From: Streptomyces sp. XY006
GTDB taxonomy: Bacteria > Actinomycetota > Actinomycetes > Streptomycetales > Streptomycetaceae
Assembly (NCBI RefSeq): GCF_002237655.1
Contig: NZ_NOKT01000014.1
Span: forward strand, 1 to 64,000
Direction: 5' to 3'
DNA length: 64,000 nt
The notes under the pieces were generated by a model. It saw only the letters and a list, made by a program, of their open reading frames with translations. It was not told where the DNA came from and did no database searches. Of the stretch, positions 23,942 through 30,604 are shown in pieces; within the stretch, counting starts at the first letter, position 1, and each line of letters begins with the position of its first letter. The position numbers were made by a program, and so were the translations under genes.

Positions 23942-24682
23942 ATGCCGCAGATCGAGGAGGCTCAGCCGAAGTATCTCCAGATCGCGCACTACATCCGTGA
24001 TCAGATTCTTCGGGGTGACCTGCGACCCGGTGACGAGGTGCCGTCCGAACGGCAGTTGGCGGCCGACTGGAAGGTGTCCCGGCCCACGGCTGCACGGGCG
24101 TTGGAGGCGCTGAGCCATCAAGGGCTCGTCGAGAAGCGCCAGGGATCGGGCACGTACGTGCGCAGCCTCGAAGTCAACCGGCGGGCTCGTGAGTTGTACG
24201 GGCGCGCTCGGCAGACCGGGAAGATCTACACGCCTGGCGAGTACGCCGTGATCACTTCTGCCGGTTGGCTGGAGGCACCGGATCACGTGGCTGAGGCGCT
24301 GGGCCTGGTCAAGGATCGCCGTGCGGTGCACCGCCGGCGGGTGACCAACAACCACGACGGGCCGATCACGCTCTCCACCTCGTGGTTCGCTCCGGAAGTC
24401 GGTCAGCGTGCACCGAAGCTCCTGGAGCCTGAGCGGATCCAAGAGGGGACGCTGCTGTACGTCGAGAACATGACCGGGCGGCAGGGGAGTTACGCGGAAG
24501 ATCGCATCTGCGCGCGTGCGGCGACGGAGAAGGAGGCCGAAGACCTTCAACTTGCCGTCGGCTCCGCCGTACTGGTCGTGCACCACGTCGTCTTCGACCT
24601 CCAAGACCAGCCGTTGGAGTTCGCTGAGGCCACCTACCCGCCGCATCGCTGGGCGTTCGAGCAGGGCTACCCCCTCACCTGA
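23942..24682 (+). CDS. GntR/HutC-family transcriptional regulator
   Basis: A 246-aa repressor-type protein. A winged helix-turn-helix occupies residues 7-75 (YLQIAHYIRDQILRGDLRPG, then VPSERQLAADWKVSRPTAARAL), followed by a UTRA ligand-binding domain at about 95-240. The effector is unknown. ATG 23942 follows GAGGAGG. It probably binds the AGTGGCT/AGCCACT palindromes at its own promoter and in front of the next two genes, giving autoregulation. Confidence 0.9.
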   Translation: MPQIEEAQPKYLQIAHYIRDQILRGDLRPGDEVPSERQLAADWKVSRPTAARALEALSHQGLVEKRQGSGTYVRSLEVNRRARELYGRARQTGKIYTPGEYAVITSAGWLEAPDHVAEALGLVKDRRAVHRRRVTNNHDGPITLSTSWFAPEVGQRAPKLLEPERIQEGTLLYVENMTGRQGSYAEDRICARAATEKEAEDLQLAVGSAVLVVHHVVFDLQDQPLEFAEATYPPHRWAFEQGYPLT

Positions 24683-24718
24683 AGGGGGACAGTATCGGTG
24701 AATGGCTTGCGTCTTCGA

Positions 24719-24760
24719 AGTGGCTAATGCCACCATCCAGTAAGTGGCTAAGGCCACTTT
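24719..24760 (+). promoter_or_regulatory. Two GntR operators
   Basis: AGTGGCTAATGCCACC (24719-24734) and AAGTGGCTAAGGCCACTTT (24742-24760) are near-perfect palindromes sharing AGTGGC/GCCAC(T) with the site at 23839-23863. They lie just upstream of GGGAGGAGG and the CxxC gene. Confidence 0.7.
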
Positions 24761-24775
24761 GGGAGGAGGTGCGGT

Positions 24776-24948
24776 GTGACGAGTCAGCGGCCGGATCAGG
24801 GCACGCACTTACCTTGCCGAGGTTGCCGAGGCGCGGCTGGAAGCGTGCCGGTTCGCGTACGAGCCCGGCGCTTGTCACCGCCGCCGATCGCACCCGCGTC
24901 ACATCGAAGCGGCGCTGCCTCGACTGCGGTGGTAGCGGCAGGAAGTGA
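24776..24948 (+). pseudogene. Small CxxC zinc-ribbon-like gene, frameshifted
   Basis: GTG 24776 has an excellent ribosome site (GGAGGAGG). The first frame gives MTSQRPDQGTHLPCRGCRG; the second CxxC (CLDCGGSGRK, stop 24946-24948) is in another frame. Joining the frames near 24830 by a one-base change restores a ~57-aa protein with two DnaJ-like CxxC pairs. Small proteins of this type often sit between GntR and RsbW-like genes in Streptomyces elements. It is either a true frameshift or an assembly error. A rare TTA codon lies in the first part. Confidence 0.5.
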
Positions 24949-24955
24949 GCACCGG

Positions 24956-25417
24956 ATGGCCTACATGATCGACCGCTACCCGCCTGAGGGGTCACCGCGT
25001 CTCGGGTCGATGACCTTGCATCCTGTCGCTGAGTCCGTGCCGCGGGCTCGGCGCTGGTTCCGCAAGTTCATCGCTCCGTACAACCCGGCCTGCTCCGTGG
25101 ACGACTGTGTGTTGATGATCTCGGAGCTGGTGACCAACGCCATCGCTTACGGTCGGTCGGACGAACCCTGGCTCGTCCGGGTCGAGTGGTTCCGTGAGGG
25201 GACCTCGCTCCGGGTCGACGTGCACAACCCCGGCTTGTCGGCGAACGTGCGGCTGCGGCATCCCGACGCTGATGACTCCCACGGGCGTGGGCTGCTGCTG
25301 GTCGATGCGCTGGCCGAGTCGTGGCATGCGGCGCCGAGCCGGTTCGGCGGGACCGTCGTCTCCTTCGTGATGGCCGATGCCTGGCCCGAAGGTGGGATCG
25401 CTTCGGCGGTGCGGTGA
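24956..25417 (+). CDS. RsbW-like ATP-binding protein
   Basis: A 153-aa GHKL-domain protein: ISELVTNAIAYGRSDEPW (N box) near residue 55, VDVHNPGLSAN (G1-like) near 85 and DDSHGRGLLLVDALAESW (G2) near 102. It is probably an anti-sigma-type kinase. ATG 24956 has GGAAGTGAG upstream and lies 7 bases after the CxxC gene, forming an operon under the GntR operators. A second, related arrangement (GntR plus ATPase) exists inside the AICE at 29.6-31.4 kb. Confidence 0.85.
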   Translation: MAYMIDRYPPEGSPRLGSMTLHPVAESVPRARRWFRKFIAPYNPACSVDDCVLMISELVTNAIAYGRSDEPWLVRVEWFREGTSLRVDVHNPGLSANVRLRHPDADDSHGRGLLLVDALAESWHAAPSRFGGTVVSFVMADAWPEGGIASAVR

Positions 25418-25517
25418 GCGGCGTGGTCCATGTCGCTTCACCTGCTGATCCCGAGGGGCTCCGAGGGGCTCGGTCGCGCGCCGGCTCGGTCGGCAGGAGG
25501 GGCCGTGTGCGGGGACC

Positions 25518-25934
25518 TCAGTCCCGTCGTGGCCTGCTGGCCAGTCGGTAAATGGCGTACGTCAGAGCCAGGATGAAGTCGGCGGCTACCCAGAACGCGA
25601 CGATCAGGCCGACACCGATGGTGGTCCCGAGGTCGTTCGCGTCCTCGCACAGCTCAAGATTGTCACCCGTCAGGCCGCGGCATTCTTCGGGCGTGCCGCT
25701 GGAGGTCGCGGCACCCGTGATCACCCAGATCAGGAACAGGATCTGCACTGCGAGGAAGATCCAGAGGAAGATCCGGCGCCGCCTCCTGGGTGGGGGTGCC
25801 GTGCTTGTCTGCTGCGGGTGCTGAAGCGGGGCGGAGCCTTCAGGCCCCGGCCAGGGTCTCGGCGGTGGTAGTGCGCCTCCCGGGTCGCGTGGACCCCATG
25901 ACTGCGGTTCCGGAGCGCGGTGCTTCCTGCCCAT
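25518..25934 (-). CDS. Small two-helix membrane protein
   Basis: A 138-aa protein with a Pro/Gly/Arg-rich cytoplasmic N-terminus (residues 1-60), a first membrane helix (IFLWIFLAVQILFLIWVITG), a short loop with two Cys (EECRGLTGDNLELCEDAN, perhaps a disulphide) and a second helix ending ALTYAIYRLASRPRR. ATG 25934 follows GGAGGG; the longer frame up to 26108 runs into the tRNA fragment and is not used. It is the last chromosomal gene before the AICE. Function unknown. Confidence 0.75.
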   Translation of the reverse strand: MGRKHRAPEPQSWGPRDPGGALPPPRPWPGPEGSAPLQHPQQTSTAPPPRRRRRIFLWIFLAVQILFLIWVITGAATSSGTPEECRGLTGDNLELCEDANDLGTTIGVGLIVAFWVAADFILALTYAIYRLASRPRRD

Positions 25935-26076
25935 GACGCGCCCTCCCTCTGCTGCTGACTCCATAGTGCGCTCGGGGCGACGGGAGTGCTCGTTCGCCGG
26001 CGAGGGGCAAGCCGCCAGGGGATCGAGTGAAAGCAGGCTGTGCCTGAGGCTGGGGTTCATGCGCCGCACAAACAAA

Positions 26077-26103
26077 AACCCCCAGGTCTCTGACCTAGGG
26101 GTT
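26077..26103 (-). terminator. Original tRNA-Gly terminator
   Basis: AACCCC-c-AGGTC, loop TCT, GACCT-a-GGGGTT, followed on the minus strand by a T-rich run. It follows the truncated tRNA copy and is the ancestral terminator of the tRNA now restored at 37592-37662. Confidence 0.75.
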
Positions 26104-26107
26104 CGCA

Positions 26108-26154
26108 TGGAGCGGGTGACGAGAATCGAACTCGCGCTCTCAGCTTGGGAAGCT
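26108..26154. other. attL core (47 bp)
   Basis: Identical to 37589-37635. It matches the 3' half of tRNA-Gly from the anticodon stem to past the 3' end; after 26154 the tRNA identity stops. Confidence 0.92.
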
Positions 26155-26310
26155 TGGGTTCTCGGCAGGCGGTTGCTTGGCTGAACTGCGTTGCAGCGGG
26201 CGCGGAGTCCGATTGATCAGCGGCCTGGTCCCCGCTATTCCCCGCACGATCTGGCACGTGTCTGGCACGGGCGCTGCCGTCAGCTCTGCGCCTCTGCCGC
26301 GAGCCACGGA
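26155..26310. other. Left end of the AICE
   Basis: No gene is supported here; it holds the paired TCTGGCACG repeats described separately. Together with 26623-26786 it forms the non-coding margin around one possible small gene. Confidence 0.5.
26250..26269 (+). other. Left arm-type repeat pair
   Basis: TCTGGCACG occurs twice with an 11-bp period, matching an identical pair at 37510-37529 near the other end. The position about 100 bp from the att core fits integrase or Xis arm-type sites. Confidence 0.55.
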
Positions 26311-26622
26311 CTACTCGTGGTGGTTGCAGCCAGCAAGGCTTGTGCGAAGAAGCTCCAGCCGCCGCTGGCGGGCAAAATTGCGGCCAGCGTTGTTGTACCA
26401 GCCGTCCGCGTCGTCCATCCAGGCTGCCAGCACCTCACTCGCGAGGTCCGTGTTCTCCCTTGAGTGGCCCTCCTCGGTGTGGCTGCTGTGGAGGGTTCGG
26501 ACGAAGGCAGCCAGGTTTCTGACAGGCACTGACGGCAAGTGTCTGACTTGCCGGGAACCGATGGAGCACTTGCACGTGTGGCGCCGACTGGAGCTTGTCA
26601 GCACAAGTGGCAACTCTGTCAC
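26311..26622 (-). CDS. Possible small protein at the AICE left end
   Basis: A 103-aa frame with GTG start and GAGGGA seven bases upstream. The C-terminal half reads like a real helical protein (LASEVLAAWMDDADGWYNN, then NFARQRRLELLRTSL). The N-terminal half has CKC and several His/Arg. Third-position GC is moderate, like the neighbouring cargo genes. The opposite strand is also open but less protein-like. No family recognised. Confidence 0.42.
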   Translation of the reverse strand: MTELPLVLTSSSRRHTCKCSIGSRQVRHLPSVPVRNLAAFVRTLHSSHTEEGHSRENTDLASEVLAAWMDDADGWYNNAGRNFARQRRLELLRTSLAGCNHHE

Positions 26623-26786
26623 CGTATGTCCCTCAGATAGCCGACGAGATTCGCCCTCTCGAGTGCAAGTCGGCTGCTAGGAGGTAGATTTTCAGCCGTC
26701 CGAGGCACCTAGGCTGCTCGATTGCGCCATCCTCTGTTGGTGAGCTGTGCCACATGGGTAGGCTGATCGAGGGGGTGGAGATCTCA

Positions 26787-27581
26787 ATGGCAGAGCAACT
26801 GCGATTCGAACGGCCGCCAGTACATGCAGTGTCACTCGCACTGCTGTTTGACACGCTGCCGAAGCTGCAGACCTTGGATCTGGCTCAGTTGCGAGTGGAT
26901 TGGCGCGAGGACTACCCGATTCTTCGGGAATCTACGCCTATGCCAGCATGGCAAGCCTCGGAGCAAGACGACGTGGAGTTCGTCAGGTCCGGCTTGTCTT
27001 GGCCCATGGCTCTCTGTTCGCTCACCACAGAAGCAGGGGACAGGGAAGTTAGGTTCCAGCAAGATCGGTTCGTTCTAAAGTGGAACCTCTCCGACGGAGA
27101 GAATTCCTACCCGGGGTATCAGGCGCTTAAAGCCGAACTTCTCGCTAAGTTTGATCAATTCTCGAAACTGTCGCAGTCGGTTTCGGGTGTGCTTCCACGA
27201 GTGAAGCGAGCAGACGTAACTTATACGAATAAGATCCCTGGTGTTTCTGCTCACCAAGCAATGGCGGGCGTTCTTACCGGGTGGAAATCTGAATCATCCT
27301 TCCCTTTCCGTGTTCCAGATTACTGCGGCTTCAGGGTTCACTACGACGAATCGGAACTGGATCCGCGGGTCGCGGTACTTATTGGTGTTGACTCTGCTGT
27401 GACGGAACCCTCGGACGGCGAATTCACTGAGGGTGCGTCTCTAATCATTGACGCGGAATCCCAAGTCGACACAGAAGATGACTTTACGGACCGTATGGAT
27501 CGTGCCCACGAAGTGGTGGCAGGTGCTTTTCTTGAAGTCACCAGTGACGGGATGAGAAGTCAATGGGGGGAAATCAAGTGA
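26787..27581 (+). CDS. TIGR04255-like cargo protein
   Basis: A 264-aa soluble protein beginning AEQLRFERPPVHAVSLALLF, the typical TIGR04255 opening. A VLKWNLSDGENSYPGYQAL strand-helix follows near 100, then ADVTYTNKIPG near 145 and a C-terminal acidic helix DFTDRMDRAHEVV. ATG 26787 (GGAG six bases before) is preferred over 26754. GC is clearly lower than in the chromosome. It is first in a three-gene operon whose next start overlaps its stop. TIGR04255 proteins are scattered and uncharacterised; their sporadic distribution fits an accessory, possibly defence-type, role. Confidence 0.62.
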   Translation: MAEQLRFERPPVHAVSLALLFDTLPKLQTLDLAQLRVDWREDYPILRESTPMPAWQASEQDDVEFVRSGLSWPMALCSLTTEAGDREVRFQQDRFVLKWNLSDGENSYPGYQALKAELLAKFDQFSKLSQSVSGVLPRVKRADVTYTNKIPGVSAHQAMAGVLTGWKSESSFPFRVPDYCGFRVHYDESELDPRVAVLIGVDSAVTEPSDGEFTEGASLIIDAESQVDTEDDFTDRMDRAHEVVAGAFLEVTSDGMRSQWGEIK

Positions 27582-28108
27582 TCACGCAACCTGCGCGAGG
27601 GGGGAAACCCTTCACTGCTGCCCCCGCTCGGGACGCTGGCGTGTGGATGATTCGCCGTAACGACGCACGGCGTGGAACGTCCCGTGTGTTAGAGAAGCGA
27701 ACCAAGCTCGAACTGCAGATGTATGTGAGCGGCAAGCTGCACGAACTTAGGACGCTGCCTCTGAACTGGGATGACGCCGGCGGTGAGCCTGCCTCGCAAT
27801 CCGTCACCCATGTCGCTTACCGGACGCTCGACAGGATCTCGGATCATCGAACAGTTTTCCCCTTCATCACCCCTGGTGAGGACGGCTCCATCGTCTTTGA
27901 GTGGCGAGCTGGCCGTGAGAGGCTGGAGATCGAGTTCTTCCCAGGAGAGATGCCCTATATCCGCTACGCGGAGCCCTCTGGTGGCGCCAGGGTGAGCGGG
28001 TACTTGGGTGAAGAGGGGGTGGGAGTCGAGGCCGTTAGGAGGCTCCTTTCGTCCCTCTCGCTCCGTGTGTGGGTGGCGAATCCGGCCTGGAGAAGACTTT
28101 TTTCCTGA
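27578..28108 (+). CDS. Cargo protein with LNWDDAGG motif
   Basis: A 176-aa protein. Residues 45-140 show a widespread accessory-gene pattern: TLPLNWDDAGGEPASQSVTHVAYRTL followed by a strand pair FITPGEDGSIVFEWRAGRERLEIEF. The function of this group is unknown. The GTG start overlaps the previous stop (GTGA) and GGGGGG lies seven bases before, so translation is coupled. A rare TTA codon occurs at 27689. It always appears in company, here with the TIGR04255-like gene, suggesting a complex. Confidence 0.6.
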   Translation: MITQPARGGKPFTAAPARDAGVWMIRRNDARRGTSRVLEKRTKLELQMYVSGKLHELRTLPLNWDDAGGEPASQSVTHVAYRTLDRISDHRTVFPFITPGEDGSIVFEWRAGRERLEIEFFPGEMPYIRYAEPSGGARVSGYLGEEGVGVEAVRRLLSSLSLRVWVANPAWRRLFS

Positions 28109-28137
28109 GGGTCGGTAGCTTGCGAGAGGGGGGCTCT

Positions 28138-28551
28138 TTGGGTTCGAGTGAAAGCGATATTCCGGATGACGAGATCATCTACCGAAGGATTCCTGATAAG
28201 CCAGACTTTCTAGCCCCTGATCTGATAACAGGGAAGAAGGCTCCTACTCACACGGCCTTCAAGTGGGATCCGGATGGCATCTCGGTGCATCGGAGCTCAA
28301 TTCTGTCGGAGCACGACCTCGGCCCGCACTCGATGATCAAAAAAGAGGGTCAAGTTGTATACGGCTTCCCTGTTCAGGTAGTGCGCTCTTGTAAGGCAAA
28401 AGTTCTGGATGATCCGGACTTTGATGATCCCCCTATTGGGATCGCGCATGCTTTGATTCAGTGTGAGGTTCCCCGGCCGGATAGGCCGCGGAGGCGGGAG
28501 ATATCCGAGGCGCTGGCTGAGGCCGCTGAGCGATGCTATCCGCCTGAGTGA
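28138..28551 (+). CDS. Cargo protein with YRRIP motif
   Basis: A 137-aa protein with PDDEIIYRRIPDKPDFLAPD at the N-terminus, then THTAFKWDPDGISVHRSS near 43 and a long strand-rich region ending AHALIQCEVPRPDRPRRREI. This motif order (RRIP, AF..D..G.SV) occurs in many accessory proteins without assigned activity. I place the start at TTG 28138, the only in-frame start with a strong ribosome site (GAGGGGGG). It is third in the cargo operon, 29 bases after the second gene. Confidence 0.58.
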   Translation: MGSSESDIPDDEIIYRRIPDKPDFLAPDLITGKKAPTHTAFKWDPDGISVHRSSILSEHDLGPHSMIKKEGQVVYGFPVQVVRSCKAKVLDDPDFDDPPIGIAHALIQCEVPRPDRPRRREISEALAEAAERCYPPE

Positions 28552-28640
28552 CAAGGTCGGTGGAGCGGCTTTGGGCTGGAGCTGCTTTGGCGCGAGTGAT
28601 CATGGCCCCGTAAGCTTCCGGCGCGTCGGGCAGTCTGTGG

Positions 28641-28733
28641 ACCTGCCCGCTAAAGCACGACGTTGGGGCCATGATCTTCGAGGCTCGCGCCAAAGTGGCT
28701 GCCTAAAGCCGTGGAGCCGACCGCCCCAGCCAC
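28641..28733 (-). repeat. 92-bp conserved element, AICE copy
   Basis: Same sequence as 22476-22567 with one extra G and a few substitutions. It lies in the 345-base gene-free stretch 28552-28896 between convergent genes. The shared GGGGCGGAGACAGGAG (28804-28819) and CCTTGAACC block (from 28871) follow at distances comparable to the other copy. Confidence 0.75.
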
Positions 28734-28896
28734 GACGCACCCCTTCTCTGGCATCAAGTGGCTGATCGCTGTGCGCGCGGCGCGGGCGCCGGCCGGGCTG
28801 GAGCGGGGCGGAGACAGGAGCGCAGGCCCGGCCGGGGGCCGGGCCGCGCGCGGTGAGCGGAGCGAGCCGCCTTGAACCAGTAGAGAAAGTTGTAAC

Positions 28897-29274
28897 TCAA
28901 TCGGTCGGCTGGGGTCTGAAGGCATAGGCACAGGCCGGAAGTTCAGCGGCCTGCCGGTGTGCGAGGGGCAGGTAGAGCACTGGCCGGATGGTCCATGTGA
29001 TGCGGAGTTGGGCGTGCTTAATGGTCACCGTGAACGGCTCGGAGCGTAGGAGAGCCCTTCTCGTCTCGGCACGGTCCTCGCGTAGCCATGCCCACGCTTC
29101 ATCCGAGGCGTCTGAGTCGAGTGCCGGTGAGATGGTGCGGAGTGCGATGGCCACCCATCGGTCTGCTTGGGAGGCCGAGTACGCGTCGAACGATGCTCGT
29201 AGTGCCGGCGGTTCCGGCCTGGTGACGTGCTCGGTCCAGCACTCGCACCAGTAGCCGCGGACTGTCCCGCTCAC
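28897..29274 (-). CDS. Hypothetical AICE protein
   Basis: A 125-aa protein with Cys/Trp/His at the N-terminus (RGYWCECWTEHVTRPEPP), a helical AWAWLREDRAETRRALL segment and a strand TVTIKHAQLRITWTIRPVLYL. Not recognised. GTG 29274 overlaps the stop of the preceding gene (GTGA), so it is the last gene of the minus-strand operon that starts with the ATPase at 30043. Confidence 0.6.
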   Translation of the reverse strand: MSGTVRGYWCECWTEHVTRPEPPALRASFDAYSASQADRWVAIALRTISPALDSDASDEAWAWLREDRAETRRALLRSEPFTVTIKHAQLRITWTIRPVLYLPLAHRQAAELPACAYAFRPQPTD

Positions 29275-29618
29275 GAGGCCGCTCCCATCGGGTGGGCGGT
29301 GAGGACGTAGTGGACGTTTTCGTCATGCAGGGTGAGTTGGTAGCCCGTTCCTGCGGTCATGTAGGCGAGGGCTCGTTCGTGCTCTGCCTCGTCGATCAGC
29401 CAGTGCAGTCCAGGCTGCGCGTACGCGGCGTCGAGCTGGTCGGTGATGTGGCGCGTGCGCTCCAGTAACCAGCGCAGGGCCAGGCGCGAGCTCGTGGTGT
29501 CGTGTGTCCCCAGGGGAATGGAGCTAGCCGCGTGCGGGGAGTAGGCGGCAGCCTGGCAACGGTATTGAAGGGGTCGGCTGTCCGCGTCCAGTGCTTCGGG
29601 ATGCTGGGACGTCAACAC
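29271..29618 (-). CDS. Hypothetical AICE protein
   Basis: A 115-aa protein with a central helix LALRWLLERTRHITDQLDAAYAQ cut by no obvious motif and a C-terminal strand region GYQLTLHDENVHYVLTAH. GTG 29618 follows AGGGGG at the right distance and overlaps the end of the ATPase gene by seven bases. Third-position GC is normal. It belongs to the ATPase operon; no family recognised. Confidence 0.62.
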   Translation of the reverse strand: MLTSQHPEALDADSRPLQYRCQAAAYSPHAASSIPLGTHDTTSSRLALRWLLERTRHITDQLDAAYAQPGLHWLIDEAEHERALAYMTAGTGYQLTLHDENVHYVLTAHPMGAAS

Positions 29619-30043
29619 TGGTTTCCCCCTGCCGTGCGGGCCTGGGTGAAGAGCTCCGCGGTGACCGTGTAGCCGCCGTGGCTGTCGTAGACGACGACCC
29701 GGTGTGCGAGCGCGCTGACCATGCCCAGGCCCCGGCCGTGCTCGGCCTGGTCGTCCTGGCGCTCGACCTTCGGTGCCGTGCCGGTGCCTCCCTCGTCGGT
29801 GACCGACAGGGCGACCACCTGCGGGGAGACCGCGAGTGCCAGATGGAAGCTGCCCGATTGCGAACCGCTCGCGGTGTGGAGGATGGCGTTCGCGCTCAGC
29901 TCGCTCACGATCAGCTCGGCGTCGTCGGCCAGGGGAGATCCGCGCAGGATGTCGCGGGTCCAGCGGCGGGCCCGGCTGACCTCTTCCGGGAAACCTGGGC
30001 AAGACAGTCCCCAGACCCGGGCTGTACTCGTATACTCGTGCAT
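29612..30043 (-). CDS. RsbW-like ATP-binding protein (AICE)
   Basis: A 143-aa GHKL-domain protein: VSELSANAILHTASG (N box) near residue 48, SVTDEGGTGTAP (G1) near 78 and EHGRGLGMVSALAHRV (G2) near 101. It is probably a protein kinase or anti-sigma-like regulator. ATG 30043 follows GAAGGA; upstream in-frame codons are not needed. A GntR operator (30026-30040) overlaps its start, placing it and the two genes behind it in the element's regulon. It resembles the ATPase at 24956 in size and setting. Confidence 0.83.
   Translation of the reverse strand: MHEYTSTARVWGLSCPGFPEEVSRARRWTRDILRGSPLADDAELIVSELSANAILHTASGSQSGSFHLALAVSPQVVALSVTDEGGTGTAPKVERQDDQAEHGRGLGMVSALAHRVVVYDSHGGYTVTAELFTQARTAGGNQC
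30026..30040. promoter_or_regulatory. KorSA-type GntR operator, ATPase operon
   Basis: ACTCGTATACTCGTG carries the ACTCGT half-site twice in direct order, against the inverted ACTCGT...ACGAGT at 31441. It overlaps the start region of the ATPase gene. Confidence 0.55.
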
Positions 30044-30089
30044 ACAAGTTCCTTCATGCTGGTAGGCCGCCATGTGCAGCGGGTTCGGG

Positions 30090-30521
30090 CTAGACGAGTT
30101 TCACGCCGTCGTGGGCGCGGATGGCCGGCGGAGACATCGCGTCGAGTGCGTCAAGGACGCGGATCGCGTAGGCCTCGTCGGCAAGGTCGATGACTTCTTC
30201 GCGGGTGGCCCAGCGCAGTGCGCGGGTCTCGTCTCCGGTGGTGGGGGTGCCGTCGACTGCCTGACAGCGGAAGACGAGGGAGACGATCAGGCCCGTCATG
30301 TTCTTGTAGACGCCGGTCAGGGTTGCAGAGAGCTCGATCTTGATGCCGGTCTCTTCGAGAACTTCGCGCTGGAGGGCTTCGGGGATGGTTTCCTCACGTT
30401 CGAGGATTCCGCCCGGGGGCTCCCAGTGACCGTTGTCGCGGCGCTTGATCAGGAGGGCCCGGCCTTGGTCATCGACGATGACCCCGGCGACGCTCACGGA
30501 GTGCGGGCGTTTTGTGCTCAC
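30090..30521 (-). CDS. Nudix hydrolase (possible Pif-like immunity factor)
   Basis: A 143-aa protein with a complete Nudix box: GGILEREETIPEALQREVLE followed by ETGI, i.e. Gx5Ex7REUxEExGU, near residues 51-74. It would hydrolyse a nucleoside diphosphate derivative. In pSAM2 a Nudix protein, Pif, prevents redundant transfer between cells that already carry the element; the position next to the GntR regulator fits such a role here, by analogy only. GTG 30521 has GAGG upstream. It is divergent from the regulator gene. Confidence 0.85.
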   Translation of the reverse strand: MSTKRPHSVSVAGVIVDDQGRALLIKRRDNGHWEPPGGILEREETIPEALQREVLEETGIKIELSATLTGVYKNMTGLIVSLVFRCQAVDGTPTTGDETRALRWATREEVIDLADEAYAIRVLDALDAMSPPAIRAHDGVKLV

Positions 30522-30576
30522 GTTCCTCGGCCCTCTCGGCTGACTAGGCTCTCCACCGTAGCAACAACACTCGCCC

Positions 30577-30590
30577 ACTCGTCTAGATAC
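30577..30590. promoter_or_regulatory. GntR operator, regulator/Nudix promoter region
   Basis: ACTCGTCTAGATAC has one full half-site and the CTAG centre seen at 31516-31531. It lies 14 bases before the regulator start, between the divergent genes. Confidence 0.55.
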
Positions 30591-30604
30591 CTAAAGGAGT
30601 ACGC

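Noticed and set aside
26177..26680. Plus-strand frame at the AICE left end
   Set aside because: Ser/Arg/Trp-rich and antisense to the more protein-like 26311-26622 frame; no ribosome site.
28433..28693. Minus-strand frame whose start resembles that of a frame at 22527 (MxRASKIMA)
   Set aside because: The resemblance comes from the shared 92-bp DNA element; beyond it the frame is antisense to the third cargo gene and not protein-like.
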